Shown: positions 45,902 through 53,684 of the stretch, in pieces
Layout: every line of letters starts with the position of its first letter
Position numbering within the stretch: position 1 is the first letter of the stretch
Made by a program: the position numbers and the translations under genes
Origin: Mucilaginibacter sp.
Lineage (GTDB): Bacteria > Bacteroidota > Bacteroidia > Sphingobacteriales > Sphingobacteriaceae
Length of the DNA stretch: 64,000 nt
Assembly: GCA_030445275.1 (NCBI GenBank)
Contig: JAUCSE010000012.1
Location: forward strand, 1 to 64,000
Direction of reading: 5' to 3'
The notes under the pieces: generated by a model
Told to the model about the DNA's origin: nothing
The model's input: only the letters and a program-made list of their open reading frames with translations
The model's database searches: none

Positions 45902-46800
45902 TTTTTTACAGCTATCCTTAATTTAGCGCTCCGTGCCCTGTTATTATCTTTTATCTCTTCGTCTGACGCGGTTATAGCCCCACGGCTTACTGCATCAAGC
46001 GGTTTATTATTGTTACCATACAAATCCTTCTCAACCTCGCCGCTGAACTTGCCTTTGGCGATGAAATTTTTCACCAGCCTGTCTTCCAGCGAATGGTATG
46101 ACATCACTACCAGTCTACCCCCAACTGCCAATACCTCGGCCGACTGGATCAGAAACTCTTTCAAAGCTTCCAGCTCCTGGTTAACCTCAATGCGCAATGC
46201 CTGGAACACTTGTGCCAGGTATTTATTTTCCTTACCCCGGGGGATACGGTTACTAATCGCATTTTTCAAATCGGCTATGGTTACTATCGGCGCGTTTAAG
46301 CGGGCGGTAACAATAGTTTCGGCCAGCGATTTGGCATTTTGTATCTCGCCGTAAACACCAAAAATACGGTGCAGCTCGGCAGCGGTATAATTGTTTACTA
46401 CATCCTTGGCAGTCAGGTCGCCCAGCTGATTCATCCGCATATCCAGCTCCGCATCAAAACGAATAGAAAACCCCCGTTCGGCCTGGTCAAACTGATATGA
46501 CGAAACACCCAGATCGGCCAGTATGCCATCAACCGGGATGGCACCATGCAGGCGGCTAAAATTCTTGAGGTAACGAAAATTCTGATCTATAAAAACAAAA
46601 CGCTCGTCATCAATTAAATTTTGCTGCGCATCAGCATCCTGATCAAAGGCCAGTAACCTGCCACCCTCGCCCAGATGTTTCAATATCTCGCGCGAGTGAC
46701 CACCACCACCAAAAGTTACATCCACATAAGTGCCGTCCTTTTTGATGTTAAGACCCTCAATACATTCATTGAGCATAACCGGTATGTGATATTCACTCAT
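45898..46800 (-). CDS. rsmH: 16S rRNA (cytosine1402-N4)-methyltransferase
   Basis: A 300-residue SAM-dependent methyltransferase (formerly MraW) that modifies C1402 of 16S rRNA. The SAM motif VDVTFGGGGHSREIL, GILADLGVSSYQFDQAERGFS, and the C-terminal VMSYHSLEDRLVKNFI signature are diagnostic. It follows mraZ with an 8-base overlap and precedes the ftsL-like gene with a 4-base overlap, as in the standard dcw order. Confidence 0.96.
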   Translation of the reverse strand: MSEYHIPVMLNECIEGLNIKKDGTYVDVTFGGGGHSREILKHLGEGGRLLAFDQDADAQQNLIDDERFVFIDQNFRYLKNFSRLHGAIPVDGILADLGVSSYQFDQAERGFSIRFDAELDMRMNQLGDLTAKDVVNNYTAAELHRIFGVYGEIQNAKSLAETIVTARLNAPIVTIADLKNAISNRIPRGKENKYLAQVFQALRIEVNQELEALKEFLIQSAEVLAVGGRLVVMSYHSLEDRLVKNFIAKGKFSGEVEKDLYGNNNKPLDAVSRGAITASDEEIKDNNRARSAKLRIAVKK

Positions 46801-47257
46801 CTCCTCTCCTTGCTTTATTACCCATTACCCTTTGTGCCAGTGCGCTAAAATTCTGAGGCTCATTGGCAAACGCTGCCTTGTGCGTCTCGGCATCCCACAT
46901 TTCAATTTTGTTTAACTGGCAGGCCAGCACTACATCATTTTTAATGCCGGCATACTCTAACAAAAACTTCGGCATCAATACCCTGCCGGCAGCATCAAGC
47001 GTAAGCTCGGTGGCACCGCGGGTAAAATATCTGATAAACTCTATGTTATCTTCTTCGTATTCGTTAAGTTTGCTCAGTTCGTCAAGTCTTTTGTCCCATT
47101 CAGCTTTTGTATAAATAACCAGGTAATTCTTGAATCCGCGATTAACCACAAGGCCCTCAGTTTCAGCTTCAGGAAGCTTTTTTTTGAGCCCAGCAGGTAT
47201 CATCATCCTTGATTTAGGATCCAGTTTACATTCAAATTCACCGGTTAAATGAGACAT
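46793..47257 (-). CDS. mraZ: transcriptional regulator MraZ
   Basis: A 154-residue DNA-binding protein with two SpoVT-AbrB-like half-domains: LTGEFECKLDPKSRMMIPAG near the N-terminus and ELTLDAAGRVLMPKFLLEYAG in the second half. I start at the ATG at 47257 (MSHLTGEFECK), the universal MraZ start; a 20-residue upstream extension is rejected. MraZ binds 10-bp-spaced G-rich direct repeats in its own promoter to control dcw expression, and a set of three matching repeats lies 44-73 bases upstream. Confidence 0.95.
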   Translation of the reverse strand: MSHLTGEFECKLDPKSRMMIPAGLKKKLPEAETEGLVVNRGFKNYLVIYTKAEWDKRLDELSKLNEYEEDNIEFIRYFTRGATELTLDAAGRVLMPKFLLEYAGIKNDVVLACQLNKIEMWDAETHKAAFANEPQNFSALAQRVMGNKARRGDE

Positions 47258-47300
47258 TTTTAGACTATGGCATATTTTAATGAGTAAAAGTAAGTTACTT

Positions 47301-47330
47301 TTACCACTTTCTACCACTTTTTACCACCAA
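47301..47330 (-). promoter_or_regulatory. MraZ operator: three 10-bp-spaced GTGGT boxes
   Basis: On the minus strand, three consecutive 10-mers each contain GTGGT(A/T) at the same phase: TTGGTGGTAA, AAAGTGGTAG and AAAGTGGTAA. The three-copy, one-helical-turn spacing copies the known MraZ operator design (TGGGN repeats with 5-base gaps in E. coli). They end 44 bases before the mraZ start, near a weak -7 candidate TACTTTTA. Confidence 0.75.
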
Positions 47331-47370
47331 AAAGTTTTCAACATTTTTGGTGGGTATTTTGGCTATATGC

Positions 47371-47400
47371 CAAAAAAACAAAAACCCGGCGGGTGCCGGG
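47371..47400 (-). terminator. intrinsic terminator upstream of the mraZ promoter
   Basis: Stem CCCGGC/GCCGGG with a 4-base loop (47385-47400) and, on the minus strand, the tail TTTTTGTTTTTTTGG. It shields the mraZ promoter from read-through. No complete minus-strand gene lies close upstream; the HEPN-like gene ends 290 bases away. Confidence 0.7.
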
Positions 47401-47417
47401 ACAAAAAACAAGCTGTA

Positions 47418-47444
47418 TATTTGAGTCGGTTCAAACAAATTATG
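47418..47444. repeat. island-end motif, left copy
   Basis: Holds TTGAGTCGGTTCAAACAAAT followed by TATG. An inverted copy with three mismatches over 26 bases is at 61334-61359, and its right half (TTCAAACAAATTATG) recurs exactly, inverted, at 61242-61256. Possible edge of an accessory island. Confidence 0.5.
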
Positions 47445-47476
47445 TAATGTGTACAAAACAAATTGTGCAAAGCATA

Positions 47477-47554
47477 ATGACAAATTCACTCAGCTCCCTT
47501 AAACAACTTCCGCAATCAGGCGAAGCTGATAAGCCACAAATGAGAATAGGCTAA
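47477..47554 (+). other. 25-codon open frame, possible gene start remnant
   Basis: An ATG-initiated frame (MTNSLSSLKQLPQSGEADKP and five more residues, then TAA), divergent from mraZ. The protein-like composition and position at the presumed island edge suggest the 5' remnant of a gene interrupted here. It could equally be chance. The rest of the 47555-47689 gap shows nothing recognisable. Confidence 0.2.
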
Positions 47555-47689
47555 AACAAATTGGGAAGGTAAAAAGGTGAGGGCACCACTGATTTCAAAT
47601 CCTAAGATCTTGTTTACGGAGAAAATTTAAGAAAATCTACTAGCAAATGCGATGATTAAAACACATAAAGAATCCAGTTACAACAAGAA

Positions 47690-48169
47690 TTACTTATTCA
47701 TGGCTCTTACTTCATTTATTGTTATACGGACTTTTTCAACCATTTGAAGTAATTTATAGTGCTGATTATTCAAATCTTCCGCTGAGTATAAATCTGACTT
47801 TATATTATCAATACCCCAACTCCTTAGATTAACCAGTGTTAATTTGGAAATTTTACCTTCTGCTAAATCATTTGGGGCAAATAGCCATTGATCGTGCATG
47901 AATCGATTTCTTTCTTTTGATATTAAAATTGCATCATCGATAAACTTGTTTACGCTTTGAAGCGCGACGACTGACATAACATCCGAATCTTTCAAATTTT
48001 TAATAATGTCAAGCTTTTTACCCAAAGTCATATTATCGTTTAATGCGTTTTTGGGAGATTTATAATTATCATTTACAATTTCCATAACAAGCACTGTAAC
48101 CATGAAATCAAGGGTTGAATAAACTACGGATATACGTCCAAGTATTTGAAAAATCTCTTCTTCTGTCAT
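47690..48169 (-). CDS. HEPN-like hypothetical protein
   Basis: A 159-residue, mainly helical, AT-rich gene product. Residues 87-92 read R-N-R-F-M-H, an exact RNxxxH motif as used by HEPN-domain ribonucleases, in the context SKERNRFMHDQWLF, with helices on both sides as in HEPN folds. HEPN proteins often serve as toxin or defence RNases, though many RNxxxH proteins are inactive or unrelated. No nucleotidyltransferase antitoxin is adjacent. Codon use and AT content fit the accessory island. Confidence 0.55.
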   Translation of the reverse strand: MTEEEIFQILGRISVVYSTLDFMVTVLVMEIVNDNYKSPKNALNDNMTLGKKLDIIKNLKDSDVMSVVALQSVNKFIDDAILISKERNRFMHDQWLFAPNDLAEGKISKLTLVNLRSWGIDNIKSDLYSAEDLNNQHYKLLQMVEKVRITINEVRAMNK

Positions 48170-48629
48170 AATCTTACAGTAAACTATTACAATAATTTCG
48201 TTCTAAATTTATAAGTATTAATATAATACAGATTACTCTCCTTCTAAAATACCTTTATTTGAAGGTTTATCAGAATCTTTTAAATCATTAGAATTACTTT
48301 TCAAATAGCGAATTGCCATTTTCCCAAAGTTTTTCAGTTTACTTGCCAACCGTCACGGTTCACACTGCTGTGGAAGAAAAGTATAATTGTCGATCTTCCT
48401 ATATTTTGGATGTTCAGCGCTAAAGAGGGCGTTTCACTGAAGGGAATAAATATGGCATAAAGAATTTTGATTGACCTTAAGAGCTTGGTAATCTGTTGCG
48501 CGAAATCTATTCAGTTAGATTTAATAAATAAGAAATGATAACCCAGCTTTGCGTACAAGGCCAACAGAAAAATAATACTTAAGAAAGAGAACCGCTATTT
48601 AATTATATTTACAATATAAACACATACTT
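48170..48629. other. 460-base gap with a possible 38-residue remnant
   Basis: AT-rich, divergent spacer between the HEPN-like gene and a hypothetical gene. On the minus strand, 48233-48349 can encode 38 residues from a TTG (ASKLKNFGKMAIRYLKSNSN core), just after an in-frame stop, so it looks like a decayed gene end rather than an active gene. Nothing else is recognisable; both flanking promoters must lie here. Confidence 0.3.
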
Positions 48630-49133
48630 ATGAAAATATTTAATATACAACCCATTAAAGTTACGAAATACATATTCAATGAGGAGCATTTGGATAAAAT
48701 CGCTACTGATTTCGGTTATGAAGTTGGTTTTGGCTATGGCGGTACGAAAACTGAATCATTAAATACACTCGTAATTACATTTGGTATCCTTTTCTATGCA
48801 GGTAAAGGTAAAGAGTCACTTCTTTCCTACGATACTATTGATGATAACCATTATCAATATAGCATTGTAACTGAGAACTCTGATGATAATCTACTGCTTT
48901 CTTACGATAGCTCTTGTCAATTTAACTTTGAAAGTGAAGGTTTAGAAGCTGATGTGTTGTCGATAACAGAATTTTTAGGTACATATTATGCGCATACAGA
49001 AAAATTTTTTCAGCTATATGGATTTAAAACCCTACCAGAAATAGAAGAAAAAATTGGAGTAGGACGTAGGTTAGAATTAAGTGCTGTTTCAGCAATTGAC
49101 AGTTTGCGGGCAAATAATATGTATGAGTTTTAA
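48630..49133 (+). CDS. hypothetical protein
   Basis: A 167-residue acidic, apparently soluble protein with no signal peptide and no membrane helix. The middle is rich in Ser, Asp and Tyr, with a predicted beta-sheet-rich stretch; the last 50 residues look helical. I do not recognise a family. The gene is AT-rich, isolated in the accessory region, and convergent with the lipoprotein gene downstream (33 bases between stops). Confidence 0.6.
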   Translation: MKIFNIQPIKVTKYIFNEEHLDKIATDFGYEVGFGYGGTKTESLNTLVITFGILFYAGKGKESLLSYDTIDDNHYQYSIVTENSDDNLLLSYDSSCQFNFESEGLEADVLSITEFLGTYYAHTEKFFQLYGFKTLPEIEEKIGVGRRLELSAVSAIDSLRANNMYEF

Positions 49134-49165
49134 AAGATAGGTTATATTTATCATTTGCTTGACTT

Positions 49166-50398
49166 TTATGGATGAATGGCACTACGAATTTGAGTTGTGC
49201 CCGCATCTCTCATAACGATTACATCTACAGGACTTTCACCTGGTTTAGTTACCGTATGTCGCACTACTTTCGTTCCAACCCATGTTAATAGAATTGTCGG
49301 CAATCCGAAAGGGCCATGTAAATGCGGTCCATTAGACGAAAGTGTGGTATACCAGGTATCTTCTGTTCCGTCAGGTAAATAAGTTGTTGAAGAACCATTC
49401 AACACCGCGATAGTCATGCCTGAAACTGACTCAACAATTGCTCCTCCTCCATTTGCATTTGCCGAGCATTTAAGAATTGCGTAATACCGAAGTTTTGCAG
49501 GATTCACTGATGGCATCCCAGCCGGATCGGTTATCACCACCGTTTCGTCAACAATAACATTATATACAATTGTAATTTCTCCATACGGAGGACCACCACC
49601 GTTTCCTGAACCACTTCCTGAACCACCTCCAGAACCACTTCCGTTTCCGCTTGTTCCATCACCAGGGCAAGTATGGGATTGATATGTATCTGTTATAGAA
49701 GTAACACATCCCGTTTCATTATCGGTTGTCGTTTCCTCCCAGAAAGTTACTGTGCAATCAGGACCTATCCCAGATGGAACATTAAGATAAACAGGAAAAA
49801 CCGGGTCACATTCACTATTAATTGTTGAAACGCTTTGGGTTTTCCTGCTCTTGATTGATCTGGATTTACCTGATTCTATCCTAATCGAGCCTTCCTTATT
49901 GCTTTTTTGCCCGTTTTCATAAACAGCACTTTTTACCTGTCTGTAATGGATATCATATTGTAAAATACCACCATTAAATCCCACTATGTCATTTTGGTTA
50001 TAATTCTTAAGTAGGAGGTCCAGATTATCACTCACATTATATTTTTTTCCAATCAGCTCAATGATTTTTCCATCTGCAATATTATTGCCTGAGGCTGTAA
50101 AGATGAAAAATCGCCTAATGGTAAAATCTTTATTATTTACGTAATTTTCCGATGTTGGCACAACCAATTGACTACTACCATCAGTAGCTTTTACCATCCA
50201 GGAGTCTTTCCAGTAGGGACTTAATTTACGATCATTGACATCAACATGCTGTAAATGCCATATCTTGGCAGATTCCAACAATACAGAAGGAGCTTCCGTT
50301 TTATCATTTATGATATTGTTAATATCTCTGCGGCAGGCAAATATTAACAGACAGATACTGAAAAACACCGTCATAAAAAGCAGGGAACGTTGTTTCAT
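49166..50398 (-). CDS. hypothetical lipoprotein with Gly/Ser-rich linker
   Basis: A 410-residue protein with lipoprotein signal LLIFAC (Cys22 lipidated). Residues about 25-240 form a first region without known motifs, with basic KSRSIKSRKT near 190. Then follows a Thr/Cys segment, a Gly/Ser-rich flexible linker (about 255-275), and a C-terminal beta-rich domain of about 130 residues with repeated ITIVYN/VVITD-type strands. The layout suggests a two-domain surface-exposed or periplasmic anchor. Function is unknown. Confidence 0.65.
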   Translation of the reverse strand: MKQRSLLFMTVFFSICLLIFACRRDINNIINDKTEAPSVLLESAKIWHLQHVDVNDRKLSPYWKDSWMVKATDGSSQLVVPTSENYVNNKDFTIRRFFIFTASGNNIADGKIIELIGKKYNVSDNLDLLLKNYNQNDIVGFNGGILQYDIHYRQVKSAVYENGQKSNKEGSIRIESGKSRSIKSRKTQSVSTINSECDPVFPVYLNVPSGIGPDCTVTFWEETTTDNETGCVTSITDTYQSHTCPGDGTSGNGSGSGGGSGSGSGNGGGPPYGEITIVYNVIVDETVVITDPAGMPSVNPAKLRYYAILKCSANANGGGAIVESVSGMTIAVLNGSSTTYLPDGTEDTWYTTLSSNGPHLHGPFGLPTILLTWVGTKVVRHTVTKPGESPVDVIVMRDAGTTQIRSAIHP

Positions 50399-50521
50399 AA
50401 GGTTTTGGTTTATGGTTATATCAAATATTAGGTTTAATATTTACAATTCCAAACATTATTTATAATTAATATCCTCATGCCTTATTGGAATAATATTTAT
50501 ATATAAAACACGGATAATACT

Positions 50522-50689
50522 TTAATCATTATTCCTGATCTTTTCAATATTGGTTTGCCAGATAAAAAATTGTGGCAGTTTTCTTTTATTCAGATCGTAA
50601 TAATTTGCCGCTATATATATATTCATGAGTAAAATGAGGATCAGTAAAAAGGATCCGGCATATATTTTGAATTTATCGTAATGTTCCAT
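50522..50689 (-). CDS. 55-residue single-pass membrane protein
   Basis: An ATG directly follows the TAG stop of the upstream glycosyltransferase-like gene (TAGATG), giving 55 residues: MEHYDKFKIYAGSF, a hydrophobic helix about residues 11-28 (LLILILLMNIYIA), then a basic, Asn-rich tail ending KIRNND. Abutting genes in the same orientation with protein-like composition argue for translational coupling. It may be a small partner subunit of the membrane glycosyltransferase. No family recognised. Confidence 0.6.
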   Translation of the reverse strand: MEHYDKFKIYAGSFLLILILLMNIYIAANYYDLNKRKLPQFFIWQTNIEKIRNND

Positions 50690-51994
50690 CTATTTTAATT
50701 TTTTCAAATCATCAAAATCCTGCCTTTTTTCAATAGCAGTTTTAAGCTTTTCTTTTAAAGTATAGGCATTAGTCCATACCGGAAGATGGCTGATAGAATA
50801 GCCCATCAATACAACAACATATAATACTCCGGTAATAAATAAAGGGATTTTAAATTTCACCTTATATAAATTAGAGATAAAAATATAGCTGAGAATAAAA
50901 CATAATCCAATAGAAGCCAAATAAGCATACCTATCGGCAATAACGGAAAAACGGGCCAGTGAAAAGACATTAATAACCAGAACGATATGTATAAAAAAGA
51001 AAAACAACCCAAAAAAGATCAGCCTGATTTTTATTTGTTTATAAAAGCAGTATACTATGATCGGTATAGCAAAAACATAGATCCATAAATACCAAGAAAT
51101 CTGCTCATCAGCCCGAAACGGGAATGGATATAAATAAGAAATATTGATGGGTACCAGGCATTTGGTGAAATATTCGCTTAGAGTATAAAAGGCTAAGGGA
51201 ATCCGTTGAAAAAACGGATAAAATGACCGTGTCTCATCCTCAAAACCCTGTGACTGGACGGTAACGATGCCCAGTAATAAAGTAAGTATCAAAAATGGCA
51301 GCTTTTCCAACCAAACCATTTTGTCCCTTAATTTTCTGCGGTAAATATAATCAAACAGGAACATGCACACTGGAAACAAAACGGCCTGCTCTTTGGCTCC
51401 AAATGAAAGTGCAAAGAACAGTAAGGTGAGGTAAAAATAAGCAGATTTAACGTATGTTAAATATTTGCAATACCAGGTTAGCGCGATCAAATAAAATAAT
51501 ACATATAAAGTTACTTTTGATGCAGCCACCCAGGCTACAGGTTCTATGTTGATGGGTAATATGGCAAAGAGGAGTGCTGTTAAAAAGGCAGTTTGTTTTA
51601 TTTGAAGTTCAGGCTTATCGGCGAGCTTAGGCATGATCTTGTTGATCAGAAAGTAAATTAAAATAACGTTCGCCAGGTGAATGAGCACGCCTGCTATATG
51701 ATAGTAAGCAGGATTGTATTTGAATAAACTATAAAGGAAGGTATAGTAGAGTTGGTTTACAGGGGCATACTGACCATAGTAAAATTCAGTGAATATGGCA
51801 TACAGATTGCGCCATGTAAAACCGTTTTCGGTGTAGTGGTTGGTAACAAACCACTGATCATCCCAGCCGAACAAAAAATTGAACTGATATACCGACCAGT
51901 AAATAATGGCAACACCCAGCACAAGTAACAGTAAATGAAAAGTATGGGGCCGGTTTAAGTAGGTATCTTTTAAGCGTGACAGGTTATCATTCAT
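50690..51994 (-). CDS. multi-spanning GT-C type glycosyltransferase-like protein
   Basis: A 434-residue membrane protein with about 11 helices. An Asp-Asp pair in the first extracytoplasmic loop (FGWDDQWF, D45-D46) and the later ADRYAYLASIG signature match the GT-C fold O-mannosyltransferase/TMTC-like family, which transfers sugars from polyprenyl-phosphate donors to protein or glycan outside the cytoplasm. No TPR domain is attached. A 55-residue membrane protein is coupled directly behind. Donor and acceptor are unknown. Confidence 0.7.
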   Translation of the reverse strand: MNDNLSRLKDTYLNRPHTFHLLLLVLGVAIIYWSVYQFNFLFGWDDQWFVTNHYTENGFTWRNLYAIFTEFYYGQYAPVNQLYYTFLYSLFKYNPAYYHIAGVLIHLANVILIYFLINKIMPKLADKPELQIKQTAFLTALLFAILPINIEPVAWVAASKVTLYVLFYLIALTWYCKYLTYVKSAYFYLTLLFFALSFGAKEQAVLFPVCMFLFDYIYRRKLRDKMVWLEKLPFLILTLLLGIVTVQSQGFEDETRSFYPFFQRIPLAFYTLSEYFTKCLVPINISYLYPFPFRADEQISWYLWIYVFAIPIIVYCFYKQIKIRLIFFGLFFFFIHIVLVINVFSLARFSVIADRYAYLASIGLCFILSYIFISNLYKVKFKIPLFITGVLYVVVLMGYSISHLPVWTNAYTLKEKLKTAIEKRQDFDDLKKLK

Positions 51995-52143
51995 GGATAT
52001 AGGTTCGTATAAAAATACAGAATATAAATAAATATCATATATATTGTTTATTTATCAGCTTTCATTACTTATTTTTAAAAAAGTGATGAAACAGATACTC
52101 TTGCTAAACCTAAAACCCCAATAAATCACTCTGCATAACAGTC

Positions 52144-53682
52144 ATGTTAGAAAAAACTAAAACTTTGATCAGATTTGCTCCAGCAGGTGCTTTTTTATTT
52201 TTAGTTTATTTCGGTTTCTGGTGGCTATTTAAACTGGATATTCTACCAGGACTACATGGGGACGAAGCCTGGGCCGGCCTCAAAGCAAATGAGTTTAATA
52301 AAATCGGCATAAATCATTTATACGGTATGAATACCTATACCGGTATCTTGCAGCCATTAATATCATCATTTCTCTTTAAGTCGATCGGTTTAGGTGTTTA
52401 TCAGTTAAGAATTACAGGAGCGATCTTCAACTTATTAGCTTTGGTCATTATTTGTATAACCCTTCATGTTCATAAAAAAGGGAGAATTTCAGTCTTTTTC
52501 CTACTTATCTTTTCGCAGTCAGCATTATATCTTATTGCCCCAAGAGTGGCTTGGGAGGTAAATACTTTTACGCTGTTTTTTATATCACTCTTAATAGCTG
52601 CAACAGTTAATATTATGTCGGATGTGATGACTTTTAAACCCTTTTGGATAATACTATTTTTTATTGGCAATATATTAGGTACGTATAATCATGTATTGTT
52701 TTCATGCATCTCTGTTGCCGCTTTAATAGCTGTTGTACTAAGGAGTTTGTATAATAAAAACCAATCCCTGCAAAAAGTAATCGTTTTATTGGTTTTTAAT
52801 CTGATCAATGTAATATTGGTATTCGTAAGCATGAGATATTGGCTTGATATGTCTGTTTTTCAAACCCCATACCTGGTTGTCTTAATCACAGCAGCCATTT
52901 TAACCGTAGAGATAATATTCCTAAAAAAATTACCAAATGTTATAACACATCACAGCTTTAAAATAAATATCCACACCAACTTTATCTACCTGGTTTTGGC
53001 GATACTCTTATTTTCCTTTATTATTTTTCATGGCATGGCATTGTTCCAGGTAATATCAAACTTTAAATTAATCATACATGCTTATTCTTACCCATTTACC
53101 CCGATCATTAAACTGTTATTTCTTGCCGGAGGATGTGTCATTGGTTTTTATTTATGTTTTTATCTTGCCGAAGACATTAAAGACAAATCAACTTCACTCT
53201 TTGCTTTTTTTATCATCACTTATTTAGGGTTACTTTCCATATATACCACGAACTGTTCTTTTCGATACTATCTTTCCATATACACCATTGTTAGCCTGTA
53301 CCTGGCTATAAAGATGGGTAAACGAATCAATCGTGCTATACCATTGATCATCTCCCTACTACTGACGGTTGTACTCATTAATATATTCATGTTCAAAATA
53401 TTTAATTATCCGGAGAGACCAATAAAAGCCATGGATATTACTATTGGAAATGGCCAGGTGGAGACCTCTGCGCATTTTCTCCCAAACAAGCCTTTAATAG
53501 ATTTCCTAAAGAAAAATGAGATTGATAAAATCCATTATTTTTCTGAGCAATACTTTTTGGAACAGCCTGTTTTGTTTTATCAATTGATTGAACCATGGAA
53601 ACAAGAACCTGGCAATACCGCCATTATTGATTATGACTATTCAGGAAATAAACATGGGTATATGCTGTATAGAGAAAAATAA
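52144..53682 (+). CDS. GT-C type membrane glycosyltransferase (GT39/ArnT-like)
   Basis: A 512-residue protein with about 11-12 membrane helices. The first extracytoplasmic loop carries GLHGDEAWAG (D40-E41), the acidic catalytic motif position of GT39/ArnT-like polyprenyl-phosphate sugar transferases. The C-terminal 90 residues are a soluble domain. It is divergent from the preceding transferase and its stop lies two bases from that of the convergent GT22-like gene. It probably glycosylates an envelope molecule; specificity unknown. Confidence 0.7.
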   Translation: MLEKTKTLIRFAPAGAFLFLVYFGFWWLFKLDILPGLHGDEAWAGLKANEFNKIGINHLYGMNTYTGILQPLISSFLFKSIGLGVYQLRITGAIFNLLALVIICITLHVHKKGRISVFFLLIFSQSALYLIAPRVAWEVNTFTLFFISLLIAATVNIMSDVMTFKPFWIILFFIGNILGTYNHVLFSCISVAALIAVVLRSLYNKNQSLQKVIVLLVFNLINVILVFVSMRYWLDMSVFQTPYLVVLITAAILTVEIIFLKKLPNVITHHSFKINIHTNFIYLVLAILLFSFIIFHGMALFQVISNFKLIIHAYSYPFTPIIKLLFLAGGCVIGFYLCFYLAEDIKDKSTSLFAFFIITYLGLLSIYTTNCSFRYYLSIYTIVSLYLAIKMGKRINRAIPLIISLLLTVVLINIFMFKIFNYPERPIKAMDITIGNGQVETSAHFLPNKPLIDFLKKNEIDKIHYFSEQYFLEQPVLFYQLIEPWKQEPGNTAIIDYDYSGNKHGYMLYREK

Positions 53683-53684
53683 CT

